Source of the DNA: Plenodomus lindquistii | Taxonomy: Eukaryota; Ascomycota; Dothideomycetes; Pleosporales; Leptosphaeriaceae | DNA: 64,000 nucleotides | Reading direction: 5' to 3' | Assembly (NCBI GenBank): GCA_025504975.1 | Contig: JANUWI010000007.1 | Coordinates: forward strand, 1,529,839 to 1,593,838 | Shown: piece after piece, positions 54,418 through 63,821 of the stretch | Layout: each line of letters opens with the position of its first letter | How positions within the stretch are numbered: the stretch's first letter is position 1 | Notes under the pieces: generated by a model | Databases searched by the model: none | Told to the model about the DNA's origin: nothing | Seen by the model: only the letters and a program-made list of their open reading frames with translations | Made by a program: the position numbers and the translations under genes

Positions 54418-56070
54418 ATGCCTCGACGCCAGCACAATTTACAGTCCTCAGATGAAAGCAAGATACAGCTTGCGCTACAGGCTATCAAACAAGACGCGAC
54501 GCTTACCCAACGGGGTGTTGCAGCTACGTATACTGTCCCTAAAAGCACGCTACACGATCGACGCGCTGGAAAGCAATCTCGACGCGACTGCAGGCCCAAC
54601 TCGATGAAGCTGCTTAAGACTGAAGAGGAGGTGATTGTCAAGCATGTCCTTGACCTCGCTGCGAGAGGATTTCCGCCCCAGCTCGCTGCTGTCAAAGATA
54701 TGGCTGATTCCTTGCTCGAAGCCCGGCACCGCGACCCTACTGGCAAGAACTGGGCTGCAACCTTCGTCAAGCGTCGCCCTGAGCTTAAAGTGAAGTTCAA
54801 TCGCAAGTACGATTATAAGAGAGCCCTCTGCGAAGATCCAGTAGTTATCGGTGACTGGTTCCGGCTTGTGGAGAATACCAAAGCCAAGTACGGCATCCAG
54901 GACGAAGACATCTACAACTTCGACGAGACAGGCTTCATGATGGGCGTCATATCAACTGGGGCAGTTGTCACAGGTGCCGACTATCAAGGGCGTCCAAAAT
55001 CTGTGCAGCAGGGCAACCGGGAGTGGACTACAGTGATCCAAGGCATCAACGCGACGGGGTGGGCTATCCCACCCTTCATCATCTTTGCCGGCAAGCACCA
55101 CCTCTCTGCCTGGTACAAGGAGCCCAGCCTGCCTCGGGACTGGGCTCTTGCAGTCTCTGAGAACGGCTGGACAGACAATGGGCTTGGTCTAGACTGGTTA
55201 AAGCACTTTGACAAGCACACAAAAGAGCGTACTGTTGGCACAGTACGTCTGCTCATAGTCGACGGTCATGAGAGCCACAACTCGCTTGAGTTCCACCAGT
55301 ACTGCGAGGAACACAAGATTATGACCCTCTGCATGCCTCCGCACTCCTCACACCTCCTGCAGCCGCTTGATGTGGGTTGCTTTGCGCCTCTGAAGAAGGC
55401 GTATGGCCGCCAAGCCGAGAATCTGATGCGCAACCGGATCAACCACATCACCAAGATCGAGTTCTTGCCGTGCTTTATTGCTGCTTTCAATGCTGCCATT
55501 ACTCAAAGTAATATCCAGGGAGGCTTTCGAGGCGCGGGCTTGGTTCCCTTTGACCCAGAGGCTGTGATATCTGGCCTTGACATCAAGCTGCGTACGCCGT
55601 CACCCCCCGCCGTCAACAATGAGCCCTGGCACTCCCAGACCCCAAGCAATACCCTGCAATTTGGGTCGCAATCAAAGCTCCTTGAAGAGAGGATTCGAAG
55701 CCATGTGGATAGCTCGCCAACCGCCATGGTAGATGCGCTTGCAAAGTTCACCAAAGGAGCTGAGATGATGGCGCACTCAATGGTGTTGATGCAAAAACGC
55801 AACCTTGAGCTTCAAGCAGCGAATGAGGCCGCCACGCGACGTAAATTGCACAAGAGGAAGCGGGTACAGAAGCAGGGTACCCTTACGGTCGAGGAGGGCC
55901 TACGCTTGACAACTCTAAAGGAGTTTGCGGCGCGTGGTGATGGGAAGAAGGCGTCGAAGAGGGTGCGCGCTGAGGGAGGCGAACCCACGCAACGGCGCTG
56001 TGGACGCTGCGGTGAGGGTGGGCACAACGCGCGCACATGCAAGCAAGAAGTAGAGTGTATTTCTGAATAG
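54418..56070 (+). CDS. Fot1/pogo transposase
   Basis: A DDE transposase of 550 residues in one exon from the ATG at 54418. The N-terminus has a Psq-type helix-turn-helix (ALQAIKQDATLTQRGVAATY with VPKSTLHDR). A CENP-B-type DNA-binding region follows (EEEVIVKHVLDLAARGFPP, NWAATFVKRRPEL). The catalytic core contains NFDETGFMMG (first D), LLIVDGHESHNS (second D) and HLLQPLDVGCFAPLK (third D), the DDD triad of the group. After the core there is a coiled, basic segment (LHKRKRVQKQG) and a C-terminal CCHC zinc knuckle, CGRCGEGGHNARTC. The frame is undamaged and the length is normal, so activity is plausible. Confidence 0.95.
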   Translation: MPRRQHNLQSSDESKIQLALQAIKQDATLTQRGVAATYTVPKSTLHDRRAGKQSRRDCRPNSMKLLKTEEEVIVKHVLDLAARGFPPQLAAVKDMADSLLEARHRDPTGKNWAATFVKRRPELKVKFNRKYDYKRALCEDPVVIGDWFRLVENTKAKYGIQDEDIYNFDETGFMMGVISTGAVVTGADYQGRPKSVQQGNREWTTVIQGINATGWAIPPFIIFAGKHHLSAWYKEPSLPRDWALAVSENGWTDNGLGLDWLKHFDKHTKERTVGTVRLLIVDGHESHNSLEFHQYCEEHKIMTLCMPPHSSHLLQPLDVGCFAPLKKAYGRQAENLMRNRINHITKIEFLPCFIAAFNAAITQSNIQGGFRGAGLVPFDPEAVISGLDIKLRTPSPPAVNNEPWHSQTPSNTLQFGSQSKLLEERIRSHVDSSPTAMVDALAKFTKGAEMMAHSMVLMQKRNLELQAANEAATRRKLHKRKRVQKQGTLTVEEGLRLTTLKEFAARGDGKKASKRVRAEGGEPTQRRCGRCGEGGHNARTCKQEVECISE

Positions 56071-56135
56071 ATTGGCTTACTACGATTTCTACGTACTATT
56101 GTTGTTGGTTGTGCAGTACTGTTGCAAGAGTACGT

Positions 56136-56198
56136 TTTGGTGGGGTCTTGGCAGAGTGTCCGACTCGCCCGTGTGTCCGACTCGCCCGTGGAGTACGT
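56136..56198 (-). repeat. Right terminal inverted repeat of the pogo element
   Basis: 63 bp, a perfect inverted match to 54,338-54,400, followed by the TA duplication. Confidence 0.93.
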
Positions 56199-57330
56199 TA
56201 TACTATAATATAAATTATATAACTACTTTTATCTAGAAGCCTTCTACTAAAGCTCTATAGAATAGTAGTAATAGTAAGTCTAGTAATCTAGAAAATAGTA
56301 ATAAAAAAATAAAAATAGGTAGACTAGGCTAAAAAACATACCTATTAATCTAGATAAATACTAAAAAATAGACTATAAACGCTATATTTTACGTAAATAG
56401 ATATTAAAATATAGAAATATTACTCTAGAGATATAGACGTAGTAACACGCCTATTCTACTATCTATTAAAAGTTAATCTAGAAAAACTTAGCGCGCTAGT
56501 AGCTAGATACGCTTTACTATAATTAAAAGCCTAAAATAAATAACGCTTATACTTTATAGTCTAGCTATAACTAAGCTACTAAAAAAGCTAACTATAGCTA
56601 TTTATACTTTAAATTACTCTAGTAAACTATATTAAAGCAGTAGGCGTTTTAACACGTAAACTAAAACTAGTATTATATTTTTAAATTTATTTCTACTTAG
56701 AAAAATATAAAACTACGTCTAGGCGTTTACGTAGAGATAATAGTATAGTAGTAGTAATAGGCGTTTATATACTAGTTTTTATTTACTATAGTAGACTATA
56801 AAGCTAAGTTCTATAGATTTATAAAGCGTTCTAATATAAGGTATTATAGTGTATAAAAAGTAGCTTTTAATATAGTTTTTTAGCGTAAACTCTATATTAT
56901 AGTAGTAATAGCTATAGACTCTAGTAAAAGCCTACTATTTATACTCTCTATGTTTTTATTTTCTAGTAGTATTACTATAGTAATTATACTTTATAAAGCG
57001 CTACGTAATAACCTGTAGGTTTAGTATACTAAATAGAGTATTTTTTATATAATCTAGAATAGCTAGAGGCCTCTATACTAGGCTAGCATTATACTTATTA
57101 CGCCTAAAAGCGCTATTACTAAGTTTTTTAGCTAGTTTCTAGATAAATAGTATATATTATAATAGCTAGATTATATTATTATTAATAAATACTACGTGCT
57201 ATTTAAATTAAACTAGTTCTAGCAGCCTAACCTACTCTAGTTAATAGAAATAATAGAAAAAGGTATATAAATACTATATTTTACTACTATTTTACTACCT
57301 ATACTGCAGCCTATGTTTTTCTAGTATACT
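56199..57330. repeat. RIP-type AT-rich island, right segment
   Basis: Continues the decayed sequence beyond the pogo insertion: TpA-rich, with stops in every frame. It ends abruptly at the 5' LTR of copia element 2. Confidence 0.8.
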
Positions 57331-57512
57331 AGTTGCACGTACACGGTACTCAGCCAACGCTGTATCCACCTGATCTCGGAATCTTCCGTGAAGCTCCCCT
57401 GCTTCTACCCACGTGATCCTACGTAGCAAGGGTATATATAGTACAATCTCTTCCTAGCTAGCAATACAATGATCTATCTCCCGATTATTCCTGAGCACCC
57501 ATTTCTACAACA
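57331..57512 (+). repeat. 5' LTR of copia element 2
   Basis: About 182 bp, starting (A/T)GTTGCACGTAC and ending TTCTACAACA, so the tips are inverted (TGTTG and CAACA). It matches the 3' LTR at 63,822-64,000 at every visible base except the first, which is A here and T there. The end is fixed by the primer-binding site that follows directly. Confidence 0.88.
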
Positions 57513-57523
57513 GTTATGAGCCC
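57513..57523 (+). other. Primer-binding site, half-tRNA-iMet type
   Basis: GTTATGAGCCC follows the 5' LTR directly and is complementary to the anticodon stem-loop of initiator tRNA-Met (GGGCTCATAAC). Drosophila copia and Ty5 use the same half-tRNA priming. Confidence 0.75.
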
Positions 57524-57639
57524 GGAAGCGCTTCTTTGTCCTTGATTTATCCTTCTATTTCTCAATAGAAGCGCTTTGAAACGGGTGCTCAGACGCTCCA
57601 ATCGTTACCAATACCCCAATCTCAACAATCACTGCTGTG

Positions 57640-60600
57640 ATGGCTACCACGTATCTCCTCAACAGTCCGGCCGACTGGCCCAACTGGTTCCTGCAGTACC
57701 AGCTGCTCGCTATGAATCAGGGCGTCTGGCAATACTGTGATCCCGATGAGGAGCTTGTCGCTGCTCCTCACGACGACCGACCCGATGAGCCAGACTCCCC
57801 AACCAAGGATGATATTGAGCTATTCAAAATTGAAGCAGCCCAGTATAAGATCCGCGAGAGCCAGTGGCTCATCAAAAGCAAGAAGCTTGAGGCCATGTGG
57901 AAGTGGATCAATACTACGGTTGAGCCCAATCTCCTCCAACCGTATCTTCTCGATATCATTGCAACTGAGACCGTTACTCCACAGGCTCTTGCAAAGGCAC
58001 TCAAAGAAGGATTGGCTCCGGGTGAGGATAGCACGAAAAACCAGGTACGGGCTGAGTACCGAGCTCATCTACGGAAGGCCCGCACTGCCAACAACGCGAG
58101 CCGCTGGCAGCAGGAGTGGACGCTCCTCTACAAGAAGGCTAGAGCGTACAAGCTCAATGAAGTGGAAGGCCAGATCGCCATCCATGACTATTTGGACGCT
58201 CTCACGCCAAAGCTCTCACCTGACTGGGCAAGATCCATGCACCGAAAGATCATTGAAGATGGGGTGCTAGGGCGCACCACTGGCACTTTGACGCTCGAGC
58301 AGATCGGCCGTGTCTACTCTGAGTTGCTCCATCAACATACACTGCGCACTGGAAACAGGGGAGAAGGGATCTTTCTCACTGTGGACACAGACAACAGTTC
58401 AACAGGAGCCTCAGGATCAGCCACGTGTCCCTGCAACAGAGATCACAAGTGGAGCCCGAAGGATTGCCACCAAGTAAGAGCTGCGCTCACCGACAAACCG
58501 TATAAGATGGGAGATGAGAAGAAAAAGAAGCTATTGGCCCGTCTCAATGAGCCACAATTCAAATCTCTCAAGAAAGCGGTGAGGGCCAAGAGCTCCACTG
58601 ATAAGCAGGACGGAAAAGCCGAAAGTGGAGAATCCGGGAGCTTCCCCGGAGCAATTCAGGCCGCTCTTATCGATCCACGACTAAGTGGACCCACAACAAC
58701 ACATGGGGCATACAGCACCATGGATTTTGACGCTCACCCGCTGTCTGAGAGCACGATTTTGGACAACGGAGGCGCTCTCCACTTAGTCAATTCGGTTGAT
58801 CGTCTCGAGCCAGGCACTTTCAAGAAGAGCAGAGGGATCTCCACAGTGGAAGCAGGCACTCAGTCCTTCCAGATCTCCGGAACAGGCACCCGAGTGATGA
58901 AAAACGTCCTCACAGGAGCACGCGGAGAGCGTACGGAGGACTTGGTGCTGCTCAACGTGGCAGTGGTGGAAGGGTTCCATGTCAATATTGTGTCAGAAGC
59001 TCTACTCCAAAGCAAAGGAGCGTGGTATCTCGGACTAGACGCAACACTACGATACGGCAGTTACGAAAAGAGCGTTGTATTAGCCCAGTTGATGCGCAAG
59101 CAGAACTTGACTTTCATAGAATACAAGCCCATTACCGTCTACTCCTTGGCCATGAGCACAATCTCAGCTCCAACAAAGAGATCCTTCACCACCTACCCAC
59201 GCTCTGACTCAGAGGAGCTTTGGCATGCCAGATCCGGCCACCTCGGCCCAGAGGCGCTCCGAGCACTTGTAAAGCACGCCAGAGGTGTGCGGATAAACGG
59301 CATCTCACGGAAGAAGTGTGAACACTGCGCTGTAACTCACGCTAGCCAAGTCATCTCACGAAGGCCCCGAGAACGGCCCGCTCGGCCGTATTGGAGAGTA
59401 TCATGGGATCTCTTTGATATGCCACGGGGAAGCTCTGGGGAACAGTGGATACTTGTCATCAAGGATGATTACAGTAGCAAGCTGCACACCTATAGCCTCA
59501 TGGGAAAGGGAGTAAAGGAGATTCTCAGTATCTTCAAAACGTTCTGGAGCATGATCCGCACCCAGTACAAGCTCGAGATCTGCGTTATCATGCAAGACAA
59601 CGACGCAGCAACGCTCCCCTGGCGTGGATCATCAGATTTTGAGATATGGATGGAAAATATGGGTATCAAAAGCGAGAGCTCACCTCCGTACACCCATGAG
59701 CCAAACGGTGGGCCAGAAAGAGCAGGCAAAGAGATTGTTACAAAGCAAATCAAGATGAGGATCGCTGCTAACCTGCCTGAGGAGTTATGGCCTTATGTTG
59801 TTGAAGCAGCAACGTGGCTACACAACATGAGCCCATCCCGAGCTCAGGATATGCGGTCCCCAAATGAGACGCTCTTTCAATGGTTTCGGGGGTGGTTCAA
59901 ATGGTATCAACCGGCGCAGATTAAGCTTTGGACAGCTGATCTGCGGCCAGATTGGAGCGGCATTTACGCCTATGGCTGCAGAGCCTATCCTCTCAATAGA
60001 GATAGAGCAGCCGGGCGTCACAAACGGAGTTTCAAGGTAACTCCACGGGGCCATATTGGATATCTGGTGGGATACAGATCATCTAACATATACAAAATAT
60101 GGATCCCCGAGCTCAACTCCGTCATCACCACACGTAACGTCACTTTTGATGAAGATCTCTTCTATAACCCTGAGGAGCCGGCTCCTCAGGCAACAGAAGA
60201 GCTACAACGAATAGTATCGGTGCTGGAGATAGAGGAGGACGAGCCTGAAGATCTTGATTGGCTTGATCAACTTCTTGAGGCTGCAAATGAGCCTGACAAC
60301 ACGGGAGTAGTGCTACGTGAGTCGAACCCAGCTCATCAGCTGGGGGGTGGAGAGGATACAGCAGCAGCTAATGATCTGGATGGCCGACCTGATTATCAAG
60401 CACTGCAGGAGCCCCTCCCACCGTTGGTGGCACGCTCGGCCAGCGCGTCACAAAGGATCAACGCGGACTCAAATGGCCCTTCTGGTTTGTACACCCCAGA
60501 GCCTACACCTGACCCTATTAGGCCTGGCTATCATGGTAGCAGCCCACGGGACGAGCCTCATCCTGTAGGAGCGGGCCCGCTACCTGATATTGATGAGATC

Positions 60601-62625
60601 TCGGAAGACTCTTATCACGATGTTGACGAAGCGCCTCATGAAGCGCCTGAAGCTCAACGACCAGCTGCCTCTCAGGCAACTGCTGCTCCTGTAGCACCGC
60701 CTGAAGCAGCACCCACAGCTGTACGACGAGTACGCCTACCTCCTCCGCGCTCTACACCAACTAGAGACGGATCACCTGTTCGCAGGAGCAGGAGAGTCCG
60801 TGGGGAGGATCCTGATGCCCCGGCATCAGGGAGCAACACTGCTCCTGGAGCATACTTTGTATACGATCCTTCGAACAGGATTAATACAGGGGATCTCCTC
60901 CAGGACCTCTTGAGCAGAGCCTCCACTCGTGCTCACCAAGAACACGCCACCATTCACGCAGTGATTGGAGCGGCTATTCATGGGACCACCAGATCCCAAA
61001 ACTCAAAAATTGGAAGGATCCACCGAGATGAGCTTCCAAAGCTCCCTACCAAATGGAAGGATCTCCATACACACTCTTTTGGACCATTGTTTTACCAAGC
61101 TTGCGACCGAGAGATCAACACGCTCCGTTCTAAAGGCACCTGGAAGATTATAGAGCGCTCCGCAGCTCAAAAGCGGCCGCTCCCTCTCAAATGGGTATTC
61201 ACTTACAAGCTTGACAAAGACGGATATTTCCTGAAGTGTAAAGCCCGGATAGTAGTACGAGGTGATCTCCAGCTTGTTGACACGCTCCACTCAACGTACG
61301 CTGCAACGCTCGCGTCTCGCACCTTCCGGCTAGCCATAGCTATTGCAGCTCACCGAGACTTTGAGATAGACCAGTACGACGTTGTTGGAGCATTCCTAAA
61401 TGCCTCCATGGATCACCAAGACGACGTTGTTTGTGAGCTACCAGATGGCTACAAACTCGCAGGCAAGTGCGTACTACTGCTCCGAGCCTTGTACGGCCTC
61501 CGCGACTCACCACTCCTGTGGTACCGGGAGCTCTCCGCAACCCTCACACAGCTCGGCTTAATCGCCTCAAAAGAAGAACCGTGTCTCTTCTACACGCCTG
61601 ATCGGAAGATCTACTTGCTCTTCTACGTTGACGATATCCTGATCATGTATCACCGAAGTGATGTTACACAAGCTCACCAGGTGGTAACAACTCTTAAGGA
61701 CAAATATCAGATAGAGGACAAGGGATCAATTGAGTGGTTTCTAGGGATACGAGTGATCAGGGATCGAGTGAAAAAGACGATCTCACTCGTCCATGACGAG
61801 TACATTGACAAGATCTCGAAGAAGTTCAGTGTAGCAGACTCTGCCCACTTTCCTGACACGCCGCTCCCGAGCTCTGAGCTGGAAAAGAGCACCGGAGAAG
61901 CCACCAAACAGCAGATCAAGGAGTATCAGGAGATGATTGGATCTATCCTGTACACTGCTATAATGGTGCGCCCGGACGTCGCGTTTGCCGCCTCCAAACT
62001 CTCACAATATCTCACCAACCCTGCCCCACAGCACTTCAAAGCTGCCCACCGGACGATCCTATATCTCTACCGAACGAGGTATCACGCAATACAGTACGGC
62101 CAGGGTGACTCAAAGCTCATGATATGCAGCGATGCTTCTTTTGCGGACGACGTTGAGACACGACGCTCATCCCAGGGCTATATTGTTATGCTCTATGGAG
62201 GAGTAATCATGTGGAAAGCAGCTCGTCAAGCAACTGTCACAACGTCAACAACTGAAGCTGAGCTACTATCTCTCGAGCACGTCGCCAAAGAGTCAATGGG
62301 GCTCCGAAGATTCCTCCAGGAGCTCCACGTACCCGTACCCGAGCCATACGAGATCTTCTGTGACAATCAACAAACAATCCGGCTTGTTGTGGGTGAGGGA
62401 GGACGTATCACCACAAAGCTACGACACGTTGATATACAGAACATGTGGCTCAGGCAAGAATATGAAAAGGGATCCTTCACGATCAGCTACCTCCCCACAA
62501 ACGAGATGCCAGCAGATGGGCTCACCAAAAATCTCCCCAAACAATCTTTCAATACTTTCAAGGATCATTTGAGGCTACAAGACACAAAAGCTGAGATCAC
62601 GACATCACCAGAGCAAGATAAGTAA
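57640..62625 (+). CDS. gag-pol: Copia element 2 Gag-Pol polyprotein
   Basis: One frame of 1661 residues from the ATG at 57640 (MATTYLLNSPADWPNWFLQY). The capsid region comes first (YRAHLRKARTANNASRWQQEWTLLYKKA), then a short-spaced zinc motif CPCNRDHKWSPKDC at about 266-279. The protease site reads ILDNGGALHLVN: Asn stands where Ser or Thr is normal (DSG/DTG). Next are LWHARSGHLGP with CEHC, and the integrase triad in SWDLFD, MQDND and GGPERAGKE. The reverse transcriptase has WVFTYKLDKD, ARIVVRGD and YVDDILIMY; RNase H has SDASFADD and ADGLTKNLP. Unlike copia element 1 there is no stop between gag and pol. The frame is intact throughout. Confidence 0.93.
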   Translation: MATTYLLNSPADWPNWFLQYQLLAMNQGVWQYCDPDEELVAAPHDDRPDEPDSPTKDDIELFKIEAAQYKIRESQWLIKSKKLEAMWKWINTTVEPNLLQPYLLDIIATETVTPQALAKALKEGLAPGEDSTKNQVRAEYRAHLRKARTANNASRWQQEWTLLYKKARAYKLNEVEGQIAIHDYLDALTPKLSPDWARSMHRKIIEDGVLGRTTGTLTLEQIGRVYSELLHQHTLRTGNRGEGIFLTVDTDNSSTGASGSATCPCNRDHKWSPKDCHQVRAALTDKPYKMGDEKKKKLLARLNEPQFKSLKKAVRAKSSTDKQDGKAESGESGSFPGAIQAALIDPRLSGPTTTHGAYSTMDFDAHPLSESTILDNGGALHLVNSVDRLEPGTFKKSRGISTVEAGTQSFQISGTGTRVMKNVLTGARGERTEDLVLLNVAVVEGFHVNIVSEALLQSKGAWYLGLDATLRYGSYEKSVVLAQLMRKQNLTFIEYKPITVYSLAMSTISAPTKRSFTTYPRSDSEELWHARSGHLGPEALRALVKHARGVRINGISRKKCEHCAVTHASQVISRRPRERPARPYWRVSWDLFDMPRGSSGEQWILVIKDDYSSKLHTYSLMGKGVKEILSIFKTFWSMIRTQYKLEICVIMQDNDAATLPWRGSSDFEIWMENMGIKSESSPPYTHEPNGGPERAGKEIVTKQIKMRIAANLPEELWPYVVEAATWLHNMSPSRAQDMRSPNETLFQWFRGWFKWYQPAQIKLWTADLRPDWSGIYAYGCRAYPLNRDRAAGRHKRSFKVTPRGHIGYLVGYRSSNIYKIWIPELNSVITTRNVTFDEDLFYNPEEPAPQATEELQRIVSVLEIEEDEPEDLDWLDQLLEAANEPDNTGVVLRESNPAHQLGGGEDTAAANDLDGRPDYQALQEPLPPLVARSASASQRINADSNGPSGLYTPEPTPDPIRPGYHGSSPRDEPHPVGAGPLPDIDEISEDSYHDVDEAPHEAPEAQRPAASQATAAPVAPPEAAPTAVRRVRLPPPRSTPTRDGSPVRRSRRVRGEDPDAPASGSNTAPGAYFVYDPSNRINTGDLLQDLLSRASTRAHQEHATIHAVIGAAIHGTTRSQNSKIGRIHRDELPKLPTKWKDLHTHSFGPLFYQACDREINTLRSKGTWKIIERSAAQKRPLPLKWVFTYKLDKDGYFLKCKARIVVRGDLQLVDTLHSTYAATLASRTFRLAIAIAAHRDFEIDQYDVVGAFLNASMDHQDDVVCELPDGYKLAGKCVLLLRALYGLRDSPLLWYRELSATLTQLGLIASKEEPCLFYTPDRKIYLLFYVDDILIMYHRSDVTQAHQVVTTLKDKYQIEDKGSIEWFLGIRVIRDRVKKTISLVHDEYIDKISKKFSVADSAHFPDTPLPSSELEKSTGEATKQQIKEYQEMIGSILYTAIMVRPDVAFAASKLSQYLTNPAPQHFKAAHRTILYLYRTRYHAIQYGQGDSKLMICSDASFADDVETRRSSQGYIVMLYGGVIMWKAARQATVTTSTTEAELLSLEHVAKESMGLRRFLQELHVPVPEPYEIFCDNQQTIRLVVGEGGRITTKLRHVDIQNMWLRQEYEKGSFTISYLPTNEMPADGLTKNLPKQSFNTFKDHLRLQDTKAEITTSPEQDK

Positions 62626-62736
62626 TTGTTTGATGATCCCTATTTGTATTTGTACAATATAATACATGGGCCGAAGCCCGTCCTTGAAGAATTTGTGGGC
62701 CACGCCCAGCAGCAGCGCCCGGGGGGGGAGCCAGAT

Positions 62737-63614
62737 CTACCTCATCACCTCATCAACGAGCTCACCGATCAACCTCTTGACGTTTTCACGTCGTGAAGGA
62801 AGACCGGCTCGCTCGCCGGCAGCAGGGGCCGCGCCGAAGGCAGGAAGCTCATCCTCTTCCTCCTTCAGCACCTTCAAGAGCAGACGGAGCTCACGGCGAG
62901 GGCGCCTGAGCTCGTCTTTGCTTGCCCCTGTAGCCTTGAGGGCAATGAACGCCTGGGAGCGGCGGAGGGCGAGGGCGGGGCTATACTAGGATCAGCGAAG
63001 CTCACTTAACTAATGAGATTGTCTACTTACACGGGTTGGCACGAATGCCCAGAGGCGCAGAGCCAGCAGCTCTTGCTGCGGGTCCCGTCGTGGTCCCAGC
63101 AGCGCCCATCGCCTCGTGCGAGGGCGCTGCGCACGCAGCCCAAGCAGGGAACAGCGCGCTCCTCCGTGGGATCACCACGACGGGACCGCGCACCAGCCGG
63201 CGTAGCAGCAGCAGCAGCAGCAGCACGCTCCGCCTCTTCCTCCTCCTTCTTCTTCCCCTTCTTGGGGGTGCGGGGGGGGGGGCGGCGCAGAGCGGGGAGA
63301 GCGGGGGGGTTGGGGGAGACATGAGACTCCCCAGAGGAGGAGGAAGTCTCAGAGGTCTCCCCACCCGAAGACTCAGGCGGGGGAGGCGAGGGGGTGCGCT
63401 TCTTGCGCGGGCGACCGCGCCAGCGCGGAGCGGGCGTGGGCGAGGGCGAGGGCGAGGGCGAGAGCGCAGCGCGCCGAGCGCGCGCAGCAGCGACGCGGGC
63501 GCGGGCAGCTGTCTGGGCTTTGGACTACGTTGAAATGGCGTTAGCAGAAGATCTACAAGCGCAAGGGAGCCTTGCGTGGGAGGATACAGGGATATGGGTA
63601 CTAACAAGGGCCAT
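62737..63614 (-). CDS. Antisense gene inside copia 2: AT-hook and six-cysteine protein
   Basis: A spliced gene opposite to gag-pol, between the pol stop and the 3' LTR. My model has exon 1 at 63614-63606 (MAL), exon 2 at 63524-63031 and exon 3 at 62980-62737, 248 residues. Intron 2 is 50 bp (GTAAGT...TATAG); intron 1 has a TGCTAAC branch site, and its donor is uncertain (GTTAGT or GTATCC). The protein has an Ala/Arg-rich start, four SP repeats, the AT-hook WRGRPRKKR (about 38-46), a Ser/Pro and Lys/Glu-rich region with a run of seven alanines, then C129-x2-C132-x11-C144-x10-C155-x2-C158-x5-C164 followed by QPVPAL, and a helical Lys/Glu-rich C-terminus. It looks nuclear and DNA-binding. The other GC-rich frames here are open too, so the coding claim rests on motif and splice agreement. 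Confidence 0.6.
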
Positions 63615-63811
63615 GGTGTTGATGGATACGGATCAAAACAGAAGCTCGGCCGACAATCAATTTTACCGGGCTCGGTATCGGGTCAACTACCTCCGACGTG
63701 CGCCAAGCAACGCAACAGAACTTTCAGTCACGCCGGATCTCACAGTACAGCAGCCTCAAACGCTCTACAAGGCTCAACACCACCGATATTGAGCAGCTCA
63801 ATCCGCCGTAA

Positions 63812-63821
63812 CTGGGGGGTG
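63812..63821 (+). other. Polypurine tract of copia element 2
   Basis: CTGGGGGGTG lies directly before the 3' LTR, matching the GGGGGTG form of copia element 1. Confidence 0.75.

Larger units (their letters stand above)
54338..56198 (+). mobile_element. Complete Fot1/pogo-type DNA transposon
   Basis: A 1,861-bp Tc1/mariner-superfamily element with perfect 63-bp terminal inverted repeats beginning ACGTACTCCACGGGCGAG, flanked by TA (54,336-54,337 and 56,199-56,200). Each inverted repeat contains a 17-bp unit (ACGGGCGAGTCGGACAC) in perfect tandem duplicate, probably two transposase-binding sites. The transposase frame is intact. It interrupts RIP-decayed DNA but is not itself mutated, so it arrived later. 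Confidence 0.95.

Noticed and set aside
63036..63607. Long open frames on both strands in the GC-rich part of copia 2 other than the antisense gene
   Set aside because: They come from low-complexity GC-rich sequence (Pro/Arg or Ser repeats). Only the minus-strand frame with the AT-hook and six cysteines agrees with splice sites and ends in a normal stop.
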